A stretch of 64,000 nucleotides of DNA, from NCBI RefSeq assembly GCF_007828215.1, contig NZ_VIUE01000002.1:248001-312000 (forward strand), read 5' to 3'. The translations under genes and the position numbers were made by a program. This document shows, piece after piece, positions 35,992 to 44,286 of the stretch. The notes under the pieces are model-generated. The model saw only the letters and a list, made by a program, of their open reading frames with translations. It made no database searches and was not told the origin of the DNA. Every line of letters begins with the position of its first letter. Position 1 is the stretch's first letter. This stretch comes from Pseudomonas sp. SJZ074 (GTDB taxonomy: Bacteria > Pseudomonadota > Gammaproteobacteria > Pseudomonadales > Pseudomonadaceae).

Positions 35992-37950
35992 ATGCTGAAG
36001 AAAACGGCCCGGCTGCTCGCCGACTGTTCGGTGGGGCAGAAGCTGCTGCTCGGCTTCGGCCTGGTTTCCTTGCTCGCGGTGGCCGCCATCGCCCAGGGCT
36101 TGTATGCCACCGCCAGCCTCCTTGAACACGGCCGGCAGGTCGGTGACATGGTGGAGATCAATCGTCTAACGCTGCAGATGCGCAATGCGGAAAAAGCCTA
36201 CGCGCTCGATCCCACCCCTTCGGCAATGCGCCAGGTGCGGGAGCTGATCCAGGCGCTGGATGCTCAACTGCAGAAAGTGGAGACGGGCGCATCGAACAAG
36301 GATGTGCCGGTACTGACCGCTATGCAGCAATCCGTCGATGGCTATGAAGGCCAATTCGCACACTTCATCGATCATCGGCGCCTGGCGGCGGATGCATTGG
36401 GCCATATGCAGGAACAGGCGGAACAGGCCCGCCTGCAGTTCGAGGCTGTCGAACTGGATATGTACGACCAGGTTCGTGGCGTATTGAACAGCGGCCAGGC
36501 CCTGGAAGGCGATCCACTGAGCCTCGCGGAACAGGCCTCGGCGTTGCAGCGAAAACTGCTGGTCACCCGCAACCGGGAGTTTCTCTATGTAGAGGAGGGC
36601 GCAGCGCAGGCGCTCCAAGGCTGGACCGAGTCAGTGGAGGAAATGAGTGACGCGCTGGAACTGCTTCAAGGCCGGGTGGACGAGAACTCCGAAGAATCCC
36701 TGGCAGCGGCTCGGACGGCGCTGGTCGAATATCGCAAGGCATTCCAGCGCTATCGAGACAGTCGAGCGCTGAGCAAGCAGACGGCCACGCAGATGGACGC
36801 TCAGGCCCAGGCTGTGCTGACCCAGGTCGAACAAGCCGCCGCCGACCGGCAATTGCAGATGAGCGAGCGGGGCCGTTCGATGATGCGTCTGCAAGCAGTG
36901 GGAGCAGTGATTATCGTGGTCCTGGCGTTGTTGGCATCGCTGGTTATCCGCCATCTGATCGTCGCGCCTCTGCGCCAGGCGCTGCAGATTGCGCGGCGCA
37001 TCGCCCAGGGCGATCTGAGTGAGGCTGCCGAAGGCATGACGATGCGCCGGGACGAGCTGGGTCAGTTGATGGTGGCAGTTGCAGAGATGACGACCAATCT
37101 GCGACGACTGGTGGCGCGTATCGGGCTGAGCGTCGAGGGACTGGGGCAAACGACCCGGACCCTGAACACCGCGAGCGCGCAAAGTAGCGGGGCGGCGCAA
37201 CGCCAAAGGGTCGAGACCGAACACGCGGCCACGGCCATGCAGCAAATGAGCAGCACAGTCGCGCAAGTAGCGCAAAATGCCGAACAGGCCTCCCAGGCCG
37301 CCGGCGAGGCCGACCACCAGGCACGCAATGGCGAGCAAGTGGTGCAGATGGCAAGCCAACAGATTCATCGTCTGGCAGCGGAAATGACTCTTTCCGAACA
37401 GGCCATCGAGTCCTTGCAGCGGCAGGTCGAAACCATCGGCACGGTGGCCGACGTAATCGCGTCCATTGCCGAGCAAACCAACCTGCTGGCACTCAATGCA
37501 GCCATCGAAGCCGCTCGGGCGGGAGAGCAGGGCCGTGGCTTTGCCGTGGTCGCCGATGAGGTGCGGGTATTGGCGCGGCGAACCCAGGCCTCGACCAGCG
37601 AGATCGAGACGCTGATCGTCGGACTGCAACGTCTTTCGCAGCAGAGCGTCGGGCAGATCCAGGGTTGTGGCCGCCTGATGATCGACACTGTGTCGCTGGC
37701 CGATCAGGTGAGCACAGCCTTGGTTGGCATCACCGGAGCGGTGTCACTGATCGAGCAGATGAACCAGCAGAACGCCGCCAGCGCCGAGCAGCAGAGCATC
37801 GTCGCCGAGGAGGTCAGCCGCAACGTCATGCAGGTGCGCAATGAGGCCGAGCATTGTGTCGGGGTGAATCAGCAGGTGGTCCTGGCCTGTGAAGACTTGG
37901 CCGGGCTGGAACACGAGCTGCAGGAGGCTGTTGCCCAGTTCCGGACCTGA
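35992..37950 (+). CDS. Methyl-accepting chemotaxis protein with HBM-type sensor
   Basis: The 652-residue chemoreceptor has a first membrane segment at about residues 15-38, a helical periplasmic sensor of about 260 residues (the size of a helical bimodular, HBM, domain), a second membrane segment near 301-323, a HAMP domain and a cytoplasmic signalling hairpin. The hairpin tip reads [37 protein letters not shown]. It starts 4 bases after the transporter gene, so it is the last gene of the cal operon and probably gives taxis towards the operon's substrate or a breakdown product. HBM sensors in P. putida bind organic acids. Confidence 0.88.
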   Translation: MLKKTARLLADCSVGQKLLLGFGLVSLLAVAAIAQGLYATASLLEHGRQVGDMVEINRLTLQMRNAEKAYALDPTPSAMRQVRELIQALDAQLQKVETGASNKDVPVLTAMQQSVDGYEGQFAHFIDHRRLAADALGHMQEQAEQARLQFEAVELDMYDQVRGVLNSGQALEGDPLSLAEQASALQRKLLVTRNREFLYVEEGAAQALQGWTESVEEMSDALELLQGRVDENSEESLAAARTALVEYRKAFQRYRDSRALSKQTATQMDAQAQAVLTQVEQAAADRQLQMSERGRSMMRLQAVGAVIIVVLALLASLVIRHLIVAPLRQALQIARRIAQGDLSEAAEGMTMRRDELGQLMVAVAEMTTNLRRLVARIGLSVEGLGQTTRTLNTASAQSSGAAQRQRVETEHAATAMQQMSSTVAQVAQNAEQASQAAGEADHQARNGEQVVQMASQQIHRLAAEMTLSEQAIESLQRQVETIGTVADVIASIAEQTNLLALNAAIEAARAGEQGRGFAVVADEVRVLARRTQASTSEIETLIVGLQRLSQQSVGQIQGCGRLMIDTVSLADQVSTALVGITGAVSLIEQMNQQNAASAEQQSIVAEEVSRNVMQVRNEAEHCVGVNQQVVLACEDLAGLEHELQEAVAQFRT

Positions 37951-37961
37951 AGCCATGCCGC

Positions 37962-38858
37962 TCAGGCTCTTGACATCGCCTCAAAAAAAACTTTGGACAT
38001 CTTGATGAACTGTTCGGCTGCCGGTGCCATCGTCTGGCCCTGGCGGAAGATCAAGCCGATCTGGCGGGTTACGCCCGGATGATTCACGGGGATTTTGACC
38101 AGTCCCTCCCGACCTTCGTCCGCCGACTCCGGCAGCAGACTGACACCAAGGCCCTGGCGTACCAGCGCCAGGACCGTCGACATGTAATTGGCTTCGAGGC
38201 CAGGCGACAAGGCAAGGTTGGCGTCGGCGAACAGTTGCTCCACCAGCTCTCGAACGCTGCTGTCGCGCCCAGTGAGAATGATCGGCTGTGTCGTCAGCTC
38301 GCTTAGCTTGACCTTGCGTCGACTGGCCAGGCGGTGATCGGCTGGAATGAACAGACATAGCCGATCTTCCAACACCGACTGAAATTCCAACCCATGGCTC
38401 GTCCGTGCTCGAACGCCGAGGCCGAAGTCCACCTCGCCGTCGCGCACCAGTGTATCGATTCGACGCGCCACCACGTCCCGCAGGCGCACCTCTATCCCTG
38501 GGAACTGCTCACGAAATTGTTTCAACAGCGGCGGTAGCGCACCGGCGCAGAGCGAGGGCAGGGCGGCGATGGTGACGACGCCCCGACGCAACGCCGCCAG
38601 GTCCCGGGAGGCGCTGACGATGTTGTCCAGGTCCAGCAACAGCTTTTCCATTGGCAGCAGGTTGTTCTGTCCGGCACTGGTCAGGGTCACGTGACGTGGG
38701 CTGCGTTCGAGCAGCGCGACGCCGAGCCAATCTTCCAATTGCTGGATCTGCACGGTCAGGGCCGAAGGCGAGAGGTTCAGCGCCGCAGCGGCCTTGGCAA
38801 AGTTGCCGGTGTGCGCCACGGCCAGGAAGGCGCGGATGTGCTGGATCGAGTTCTTCAT
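37962..38858 (-). CDS. LysR-family regulator of the CitMHS operon
   Basis: From ATG 38858 the protein is 298 residues: helix-turn-helix at 3-60 (SIQHIRAFLAVAHTGNFAKAAAALNLSPSALTVQIQQLEDWLG) and effector domain with GLGVSLLPESADEG near 245. It is divergent from the CitMHS transporter with 131 bases between and converges on the chemoreceptor gene with 11 bases between. Control of the transporter and DUF1446 genes is the likely role, with a tricarboxylate or its derivative as effector. The ribosome site is weak (GGA). Confidence 0.88.
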   Translation of the reverse strand: MKNSIQHIRAFLAVAHTGNFAKAAAALNLSPSALTVQIQQLEDWLGVALLERSPRHVTLTSAGQNNLLPMEKLLLDLDNIVSASRDLAALRRGVVTIAALPSLCAGALPPLLKQFREQFPGIEVRLRDVVARRIDTLVRDGEVDFGLGVRARTSHGLEFQSVLEDRLCLFIPADHRLASRRKVKLSELTTQPIILTGRDSSVRELVEQLFADANLALSPGLEANYMSTVLALVRQGLGVSLLPESADEGREGLVKIPVNHPGVTRQIGLIFRQGQTMAPAAEQFIKMSKVFFEAMSRA

Positions 38859-38989
38859 TTTGTTTTTCCGAACATAGACAGCCGAACATTTCAATTTACA
38901 AAGAATACCGGCAATTCCAATACTCGGTGAAAACAACAACAGCGCATTTCATCGCCACCGCGGACAGAAATGCCGAACAGGACCCACCC

Positions 38990-40282
38990 ATGCTCGCCAT
39001 ACTCGGTGTCATTACCATTCTCTGTCTGCTCATCTGCGTGATGAGTAAACGCCTGTCGCCCCTGGTTGCGCTGATCGCGTTACCGATCATCGCTGCACTG
39101 ATCGGGGGTTTTGGCCTGCAAACCAGCGCGTTCATCATCACCGGCATCAAGAACGTCGCCCCGGTGGTGGGGATGTTTGTGTTCGCGATTCTGTTCTTTG
39201 GTGTCATGACCGACGCCGGGATGCTTGACCCGATCATTGACCGTATCTTGAAACGCGTCGGCACCCGCCCGACGCGCATTGTTGTAGGCACCGCGTTGCT
39301 GGCACTGCTGGTACACCTGGACGGCTCCGGCGCAGTGACCTTCCTGGTGACCATTCCGGCCATGCTGCCGTTGTATACGCGCCTGGGCATGGATAAACGT
39401 ATCCTGGCTTGCGTCACGGCGATGGCGGCCGGGGTCAACTTCCTGCCATGGACCGGACCGGTGCTGCGCTCATCAGCGGCCTTGCACGTGCCGGTGGCCG
39501 ACTTGTTCCAGCCGCTGATTCCGGTGCAGATCGTTGGCCTGACGTTCGTCTTTGCTTGCGCCTGGTTCCTCGGCCGTCGCGAAGAAAAACGCCTGGGGTT
39601 AGGCGCCGGGGCAGGGGTTGAGGTGATACCGCAGCGGGTATTGTCCGAGGCCGAAATCGCCTTGCGCAAACCACGGCTGTTCTGGATCAACCTGATACTG
39701 ACCGTGGTGGTGATGGGCGTGATGATTGCCGGCGTGGTGGATCCGGTGGTGATGTTCATGCTCGGCACGGTGCTGGCGCTGTGCATCAACTATCCCAACG
39801 TCGACGCCCAACGGGCACGCATCGACGCCCATGCGAAAACCGCCCTGACGATGGCCAGCATTCTCCTGGCCGCCGGGGTCTTCACCGGCATCATGCAGGG
39901 CAGCGGCATGCTCAAGGCCATGGCCGAGGTGGCCGTGGCGCAGATTCCCGCCGGGCACGGCAAGTTGATTCCGATGGTCGTGGGGTTCATCTCCATGCCG
40001 CTGAGCCTGCTGTTCGATCCCGACTCCTTCTACTTTGGCGTGATGCCGGTAATAGCCGAAGTCGGCCGTGCCCTGGGTGTCGATCCCCTGCAAGTGGCCC
40101 AGGCGTCGCTGCTGGGTGTTCACACCACCGGGTTCCCGGTCAGCCCACTGACCCCGGCGACCTTCTTGTTGGTGGGGCTGTGCAAGATCGAACTGGCCGA
40201 TCATCAACGTTTCACCATTCCTTTTCTGTTCGCCGCCTCGGTGCTGATGACGGTGACGGCGCAGCTCATTGGAGTCTTTTGA
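38990..40282 (+). CDS. CitMHS-family metal-citrate/carboxylate transporter
   Basis: The 430-residue membrane protein has about 12 hydrophobic segments and CitMHS family features: MSKRLSPLVALIALPIIAAL, GIKNVAPVVGMFVFAILFFGVMTDAGMLDPII, LVHLDGSGAVTFLVTIPAMLPLY and LLGVHTTGFPVSPLTPATFLLVGL. Family members take up divalent-metal-citrate complexes, but the neighbouring DUF1446 enzyme suggests another carboxylate may be the real substrate. Its stop is immediately followed by the next ATG (TGAATG), so translation is coupled. Confidence 0.92.
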   Translation: MLAILGVITILCLLICVMSKRLSPLVALIALPIIAALIGGFGLQTSAFIITGIKNVAPVVGMFVFAILFFGVMTDAGMLDPIIDRILKRVGTRPTRIVVGTALLALLVHLDGSGAVTFLVTIPAMLPLYTRLGMDKRILACVTAMAAGVNFLPWTGPVLRSSAALHVPVADLFQPLIPVQIVGLTFVFACAWFLGRREEKRLGLGAGAGVEVIPQRVLSEAEIALRKPRLFWINLILTVVVMGVMIAGVVDPVVMFMLGTVLALCINYPNVDAQRARIDAHAKTALTMASILLAAGVFTGIMQGSGMLKAMAEVAVAQIPAGHGKLIPMVVGFISMPLSLLFDPDSFYFGVMPVIAEVGRALGVDPLQVAQASLLGVHTTGFPVSPLTPATFLLVGLCKIELADHQRFTIPFLFAASVLMTVTAQLIGVF

Positions 40283-41647
40283 ATGAAAACCTTACGCATC
40301 GGCTCCGGTGCCGGCTACTCCGGGGATCGCATCGAGCCGGCGATTGAACTGGCCGAGCATGGCGAGCTGGATTATCTGGTGTTCGAATGCCTGGCCGAAC
40401 GTACCATTGCCCTGGCGCAACAAGCGCGATTGCTCGATCCGCAGGCCGGCTTCGATCCGCTGTTGAGCGAGCGTATGTATCGGGTGCTGCCCTTTGTCGG
40501 TCGTGGTGCCGATGGCCGGCGCCGGCGCTTGCGTGTGATCACCAACATGGGCGCGGCCAACCCATTGGGCGCGGCGCGGGAAGTGCGGCGCATTGCCGAA
40601 CGACTGGGGTTATCCGGGCTTAAAGTCGTTGCGGTCAGCGGCGACGATGTGCTCGCGACCCTACTGGCCGATCCAGCCCGGACGCTGGACAACGGCATGA
40701 TCCTGGCTTCATTGGGCGATCGCCTGATCTCGGCCAATGCTTACCTGGGCGTGGAAGGCATCATCGCGGCTTTGCAGGCCGATGCCGACGTGGTCATCAC
40801 CGGTCGAGTGGCAGATCCATCACTGTTCCTCGCGCCGCAGATGTTCGAGTTCGGTTGGGCCGCGGACGACTGGTCACGATTGGGCCGCGGCACCTTGGTC
40901 GGGCACTTGCTCGAATGCGCAGGCCAGATCAGCGGTGGCTACTTTGCCGATCCTGGGTTCAAGGATGTGCCGGACCTGGCACGACTGGGATTTCCCTTCG
41001 CCGAAGTGGACGCGACAGGCCATGCGGTGATCAGCAAAGTCCCAGGTTCAGGCGGGCGCATCGATACCGCGACCTGCACCGAACAGATGATCTATGAAGT
41101 GCACGACCCCGCGGCATACCTCACACCGGACGTCACTGCGGACTTTTCCGAAGTGTCGTTTACCCTCCAAGGACCGGATCGGGTGCAGGTCCAGGGCGCC
41201 GATGGCCGGGAGCGACCTTCATCGCTCAAAGTGTCAGCGGGTTATCTCGACGGGTGGATCGGCGAAGGCCAGATGTCCTATGGCGGACCGGGTGCCTTGG
41301 CGCGAGGCAGATTGGCGCGGGAAATCGTGCTGGAACGCTTGAAGCTGACGGGCGTGGTCTATGAGGAAATCCGCGCCGAGTTGATCGGCGTCGATGCCTT
41401 GCACGGCACTGAGCTGGGTTCCCGACTGGACGGTGAGCCTTGGGAGGTACGCCTGCGGGTCGCGGCCCGTTGTACCGATCGCGCCGAGGCCGTGCGGATC
41501 GGCAACGAAGTGGAAACCCTCTACACCAACGGCCCTTACGGCGGTGGCGGAGCGAGCAAATCCGTGCGTGAAGTGGTAGCAGTGGCTTCGCTGTTGCTGC
41601 CACGGGACGCCGTCAGCGTACAGATTCATTCGGAGGACGCACAATGA
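40283..41647 (+). CDS. AtuA-type (DUF1446) protein, N-terminal part of a split pair
   Basis: The 454-residue protein has the DUF1446 opening RIGSGAGYSGDRIEPAIELAEHGELDYLVFECLAERTIALAQ, then TNMGAANPLGAAREV and ITGRVADPSLFLAPQMFEFGW. AtuA of acyclic-terpene utilisation carries this domain fused to a C-terminal domain of about 110 residues; here that domain is a separate gene overlapping by 4 bases. The biochemical step is not established. Presence with CitMHS and LysR genes indicates catabolism of a carboxylate rather than terpenes. Confidence 0.87.
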   Translation: MKTLRIGSGAGYSGDRIEPAIELAEHGELDYLVFECLAERTIALAQQARLLDPQAGFDPLLSERMYRVLPFVGRGADGRRRRLRVITNMGAANPLGAAREVRRIAERLGLSGLKVVAVSGDDVLATLLADPARTLDNGMILASLGDRLISANAYLGVEGIIAALQADADVVITGRVADPSLFLAPQMFEFGWAADDWSRLGRGTLVGHLLECAGQISGGYFADPGFKDVPDLARLGFPFAEVDATGHAVISKVPGSGGRIDTATCTEQMIYEVHDPAAYLTPDVTADFSEVSFTLQGPDRVQVQGADGRERPSSLKVSAGYLDGWIGEGQMSYGGPGALARGRLAREIVLERLKLTGVVYEEIRAELIGVDALHGTELGSRLDGEPWEVRLRVAARCTDRAEAVRIGNEVETLYTNGPYGGGGASKSVREVVAVASLLLPRDAVSVQIHSEDAQ

Positions 41648-41970
41648 GTCGTCTTAAACTGCGTGACCTGGCCCATTCCCGTACGGGAGATAAGGGCGAC
41701 ACGTCCAATATTTCCGTGATCGCGTTCCACGCCGAAGATTATCCACGCCTGTGCGAATGGCTGACGGCGGAGCGGGTGGCCGAGCATTTCGCAGAACTGC
41801 TACCCCCCCATGGACCAGCGATACAGCGCTATGAACTTCATCGGGTGTACGCGCTCAACTTCGTCTTGCCCGGTGTCTTGCGCGGTGGTGTCACCCGTTC
41901 GTTGGCACTCGATGCCCATGGGAAGGCGTTGGGGGCGGCGCTGCTCGACTTGGATATGCCGAGCGGTTGA
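41644..41970 (+). CDS. AtuA C-terminal-domain-like small protein
   Basis: The 108-residue product starts RLKLRDLAHSRTGDKGDTSNISVIAFHAEDY, the conserved start of the C-terminal AtuA-like domain, and ends VLRGGVTRSLALDAHGKALGAALLDLDM. Its ATG overlaps the stop of the DUF1446 gene (ATGA), so the two are made together and probably form one complex. It closes the LysR-CitMHS-DUF1446 unit. Confidence 0.87.
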   Translation: MSRLKLRDLAHSRTGDKGDTSNISVIAFHAEDYPRLCEWLTAERVAEHFAELLPPHGPAIQRYELHRVYALNFVLPGVLRGGVTRSLALDAHGKALGAALLDLDMPSG

Positions 41971-41978
41971 GCCGGTTT

Positions 41979-42221
41979 TCAAGGTTGTCGCTTGGCGTCT
42001 GTCGAGACAACGCTGTCCAAGGTATCCGCACCGGGAACCTTGCTCGGCCCCCACGACCGCTCGCTGCGACATTTGAACTTCACACCCTTACGGGGCGTTA
42101 TGTCCCTGGCTTTCGCCATACACAACTCTTTAGTGGCATAGGTCGGCTCCGTTTTACGCACGTCCACGCAGCCTTCGTCACCCCTGCAGAGGGTCATAAC
42201 CATAACGTATACGGTCATCAT
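41979..42221 (-). CDS. Small Cys-containing protein of unknown function
   Basis: Starting at ATG 42221 (or 42218) gives about 80 residues, MMTVYVMVMTLCRGDEGCVD followed by VRKTEPTYATKELCMAKARDITPRKG and FKCRSER. Four cysteines and a regular charged pattern make it look like a real small protein; Pseudomonas genomes carry similar orphan small proteins with CVDV..T...KELC. The C-terminal 25 residues are less convincing. GGGAG lies ten bases before the first ATG. It converges on the AtuA pair. Confidence 0.5.
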   Translation of the reverse strand: MMTVYVMVMTLCRGDEGCVDVRKTEPTYATKELCMAKARDITPRKGVKFKCRSERSWGPSKVPGADTLDSVVSTDAKRQP

Positions 42222-42577
42222 CCTGATGTTGCTCCCATAGAAGCAATGCAATTGAAGTGTCTTGCAAAAGCCCGGGAAGGCTTAAGCGAGTAGCAGTGAC
42301 AAGCGGATGATGATCCTTCCTTCGAATCTCCAGCAACGGCGTTTTAATACCTTCCGTCGGGAAAACGTCACTTTTTCGAGCACTGATGATTGTGGACGAA
42401 ACAGGCGCCATTATGTTGGCGTTTTTCTACAGGCGAGCGGTTAACTGCTATGGGGAATCTGCAGCCATGCCTGGCATCTCGTGATCGCACAACTCTCTGT
42501 ATCCGAAGGAAAACCCAGGCAATTCGGGGCAGGGTAGAAGGACTGCAGAACTCGTTTCCGCGCGCAGTCAGCCAGCG
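42222..42577. other. Gene-poor AT-richer intergenic stretch
   Basis: These 356 bases contain no frame that looks like a gene on either strand. Composition is less GC-rich than the regions to the left, and I see no tRNA-like or repeat structure. It lies in the junction before the biosynthetic cluster. Confidence 0.45.
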
Positions 42578-42988
42578 TTAGGGCGCCTCAAAGTTTTCGT
42601 AGGCCAGGGAGATCGAATCGCTCCTTGGGTAGCTGACATACACCATCTCGCCATAATTGCTGGCAACCAGTACATAGGGCCACTTGCCGTTTGCCTTTCG
42701 CAGTTGCTCGTACAAAGGGTAAAAGAAATCCTTGGTCTGACCCTGCGGATCGTACGGGACTTCACCCAGAAAGATCGGATAGCGCCCACCATTGCATAGC
42801 TGGACCCGTTCCAGCTTGATACCGTTTTTTTCCAGCACGGTTCGCGCTGGATGCTGCCAGATGTTGAGGTCGACATCCTCACAGTTGCTGGCTTTTTGAG
42901 TGTAGAGCTCAGTGTCCTCGAGGGCTGGGTACGCCATGGCCTGGCTGCACAAGAGGAATAAAGCCAGGGGCAAGAAACGCTGCATCAT
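42578..42988 (-). CDS. Small secreted protein of unknown function
   Basis: From ATG 42988 the product is about 136 residues with a clear signal peptide, MMQRFLPLALFLLCSQAMA, then a mature part of about 117 residues with two cysteines (SNCEDVDLN and VQLCNGGRYPIF) that could form a disulfide. No family is recognised. The double ATG at 42988 and 42985 leaves the exact start open and the ribosome site is poor. It stands alone between the small Cys protein and the IS remnant. Confidence 0.7.
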   Translation of the reverse strand: MMQRFLPLALFLLCSQAMAYPALEDTELYTQKASNCEDVDLNIWQHPARTVLEKNGIKLERVQLCNGGRYPIFLGEVPYDPQGQTKDFFYPLYEQLRKANGKWPYVLVASNYGEMVYVSYPRSDSISLAYENFEAP

Positions 42989-43357
42989 GATGGTCCGAAT
43001 GAAGGAAACGATTGTAGGTGCTTTTTGCCGGTTCCAAGGTTCAAAGCTGGACAAGGCTTGCACGGACTTTCTCGCCGAACAAGAGCTGAGCCGGTAGCGT
43101 GTGAGTTGAATCTCAAATGTAGCGACATGTCGAGGTACTCGGCGTTCTGAATGGAAATCCAGCTAATGCTGGGACGATGGAGGCTCATATAGGGTCGGGG
43201 TTGGTAATATCTTGTTACGCATAATGTATATTATGTTAAACCAGATGCTATGTCAGATATGTTCATGACTTGTCCACTTCCACTAACCCCCGGTCGGTTT
43301 TGCACAAAACCCCGGACGGTGAAAAATCAGCCTCTTGCGTTACCATCCTCACATCCT
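42989..43357. other. Intergenic stretch upstream of the IS remnant
   Basis: No coding frame can be supported. The part around 43200-43260 is markedly AT-rich (GTTACGCATAATGTATATTA), unlike the rest of the window, which suggests foreign or decayed DNA. Confidence 0.45.
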
Positions 43358-43850
43358 TCCTTAGAGGTGGTCGAGTCTGCATTACGTCGCTGGGTTAACC
43401 AACTCCAGCAGGAGCGCAACGGCGTGACTCCGCAGCGACGGTGGAGCGGCCTGACATTCCGAACATCTTGAATCGAGAGTTTGATGTTCCGGCACCGAAT
43501 CAAGTCTGGTGTGGCGACATCACCTACATCTGGGCCCAACGGAAATGGCATTACCTGGCTGTCGTTCTGGATCTCTACGCACGCCGAATTGTGGGTTGGG
43601 CGCTGTCAAACAAGCCGGATGCGGATCTGGTCATCAAGGCGTTGGATATGGCTTACGAACAGCGTGGCAGGCCTCAAGCATGACGGCCCGAGAAGCGCAC
43701 CAAGACTTCAGCCATTATCTGATGCATCGGTACAACTGGATTCGGCCACATCAATTCAACAGACTAAATCTTAGAATCATTCAAGTCAGCTCTGGCAGAA
43801 CGAATACAGAAAGTGTCAGGTCTCCTTCCCTTCTTGATTCCTATCCCCTC
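43358..43850 (+). pseudogene. Remnant of an IS3-family insertion sequence (orfAB transposase)
   Basis: Three transposase pieces lie head to tail. Positions 43358-43435 encode SLEVVESALRRWVNQLQQER, part of OrfA. Positions 43436-43683 encode OrfB residues around the DDE core: RPDIPNILNREF, APNQVWCGDITYIWAQ and HYLAVVLDLYARRIVGWALS, so the first catalytic Asp is kept. From 43680, in another frame, comes AREAHQDFSHYLMHRYNWIR from the OrfB C-terminus. The OrfA/OrfB junction and the segment with the second Asp and the Glu are deleted. The element cannot transpose. It marks the left border of the biosynthetic cluster. Confidence 0.85.
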
Positions 43851-43942
43851 CTCTGACGTCGACCAATAGCCAAAGATACCCGCAAGAGTCCAAGGCAGAT
43901 TCCCACTGCAATCTCAAGCAAATCCCACTACCCGCCAAAGAT

Positions 43943-43977
43943 ATGATCACTCTTACGACGTTTAAAGGGTTGATCAT
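43943..43977. promoter_or_regulatory. Paired TGATCA sites before the biosynthetic cluster
   Basis: ATGATCA and TGATCAT lie 21 bases apart, the second ending four bases before the first ATG of the cluster. Each core TGATCA is itself palindromic. They could be operator half-sites; no factor is identified. Confidence 0.35.
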
Positions 43978-43980
43978 TTC

Positions 43981-44286
43981 ATGAGCGTTCCATCAGAAAC
44001 GACACGGGCATTCATACTTTCCTCGCTGCAAAACATCGGAGTCGCTCAGGACAAGCTCCAAGCCATCAATCACGGTGCGGAAATCTACGGACCGCAGGGG
44101 TTATTGGACTCCATACATCTAGTTGGCCTTATTTCAGCCATTGGTGAATGGGTCGACAATTGCGAAGGCAATGCCGAGAGTTTCTTTGATATTCTCGATG
44201 ATGATCTGTTCGATAACTTTAAAGATATCAATCGAATCGAGTCGTTATTGAATGGAAAATTCGGCCATGTCAGCTTTAGCTCCTGA
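43981..44286 (+). CDS. Acyl/aminoacyl carrier protein 1
   Basis: The 101-residue acidic protein carries a carrier-protein phosphopantetheine site at Ser44 in GPQGLLDSIHLVGLISAIGE, within a predicted four-helix fold. It is slightly longer than standard ACPs of about 80 residues. It starts the biosynthetic cluster and overlaps the PLP decarboxylase gene, the usual sign of a functional pair: in butirosin and in exosortase-A-linked gene sets a carrier protein is encoded beside such a decarboxylase. It probably presents an aminoacyl thioester to that enzyme. Activation would need the Sfp-type transferase at 62316-62999. Confidence 0.82.
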   Translation: MSVPSETTRAFILSSLQNIGVAQDKLQAINHGAEIYGPQGLLDSIHLVGLISAIGEWVDNCEGNAESFFDILDDDLFDNFKDINRIESLLNGKFGHVSFSS

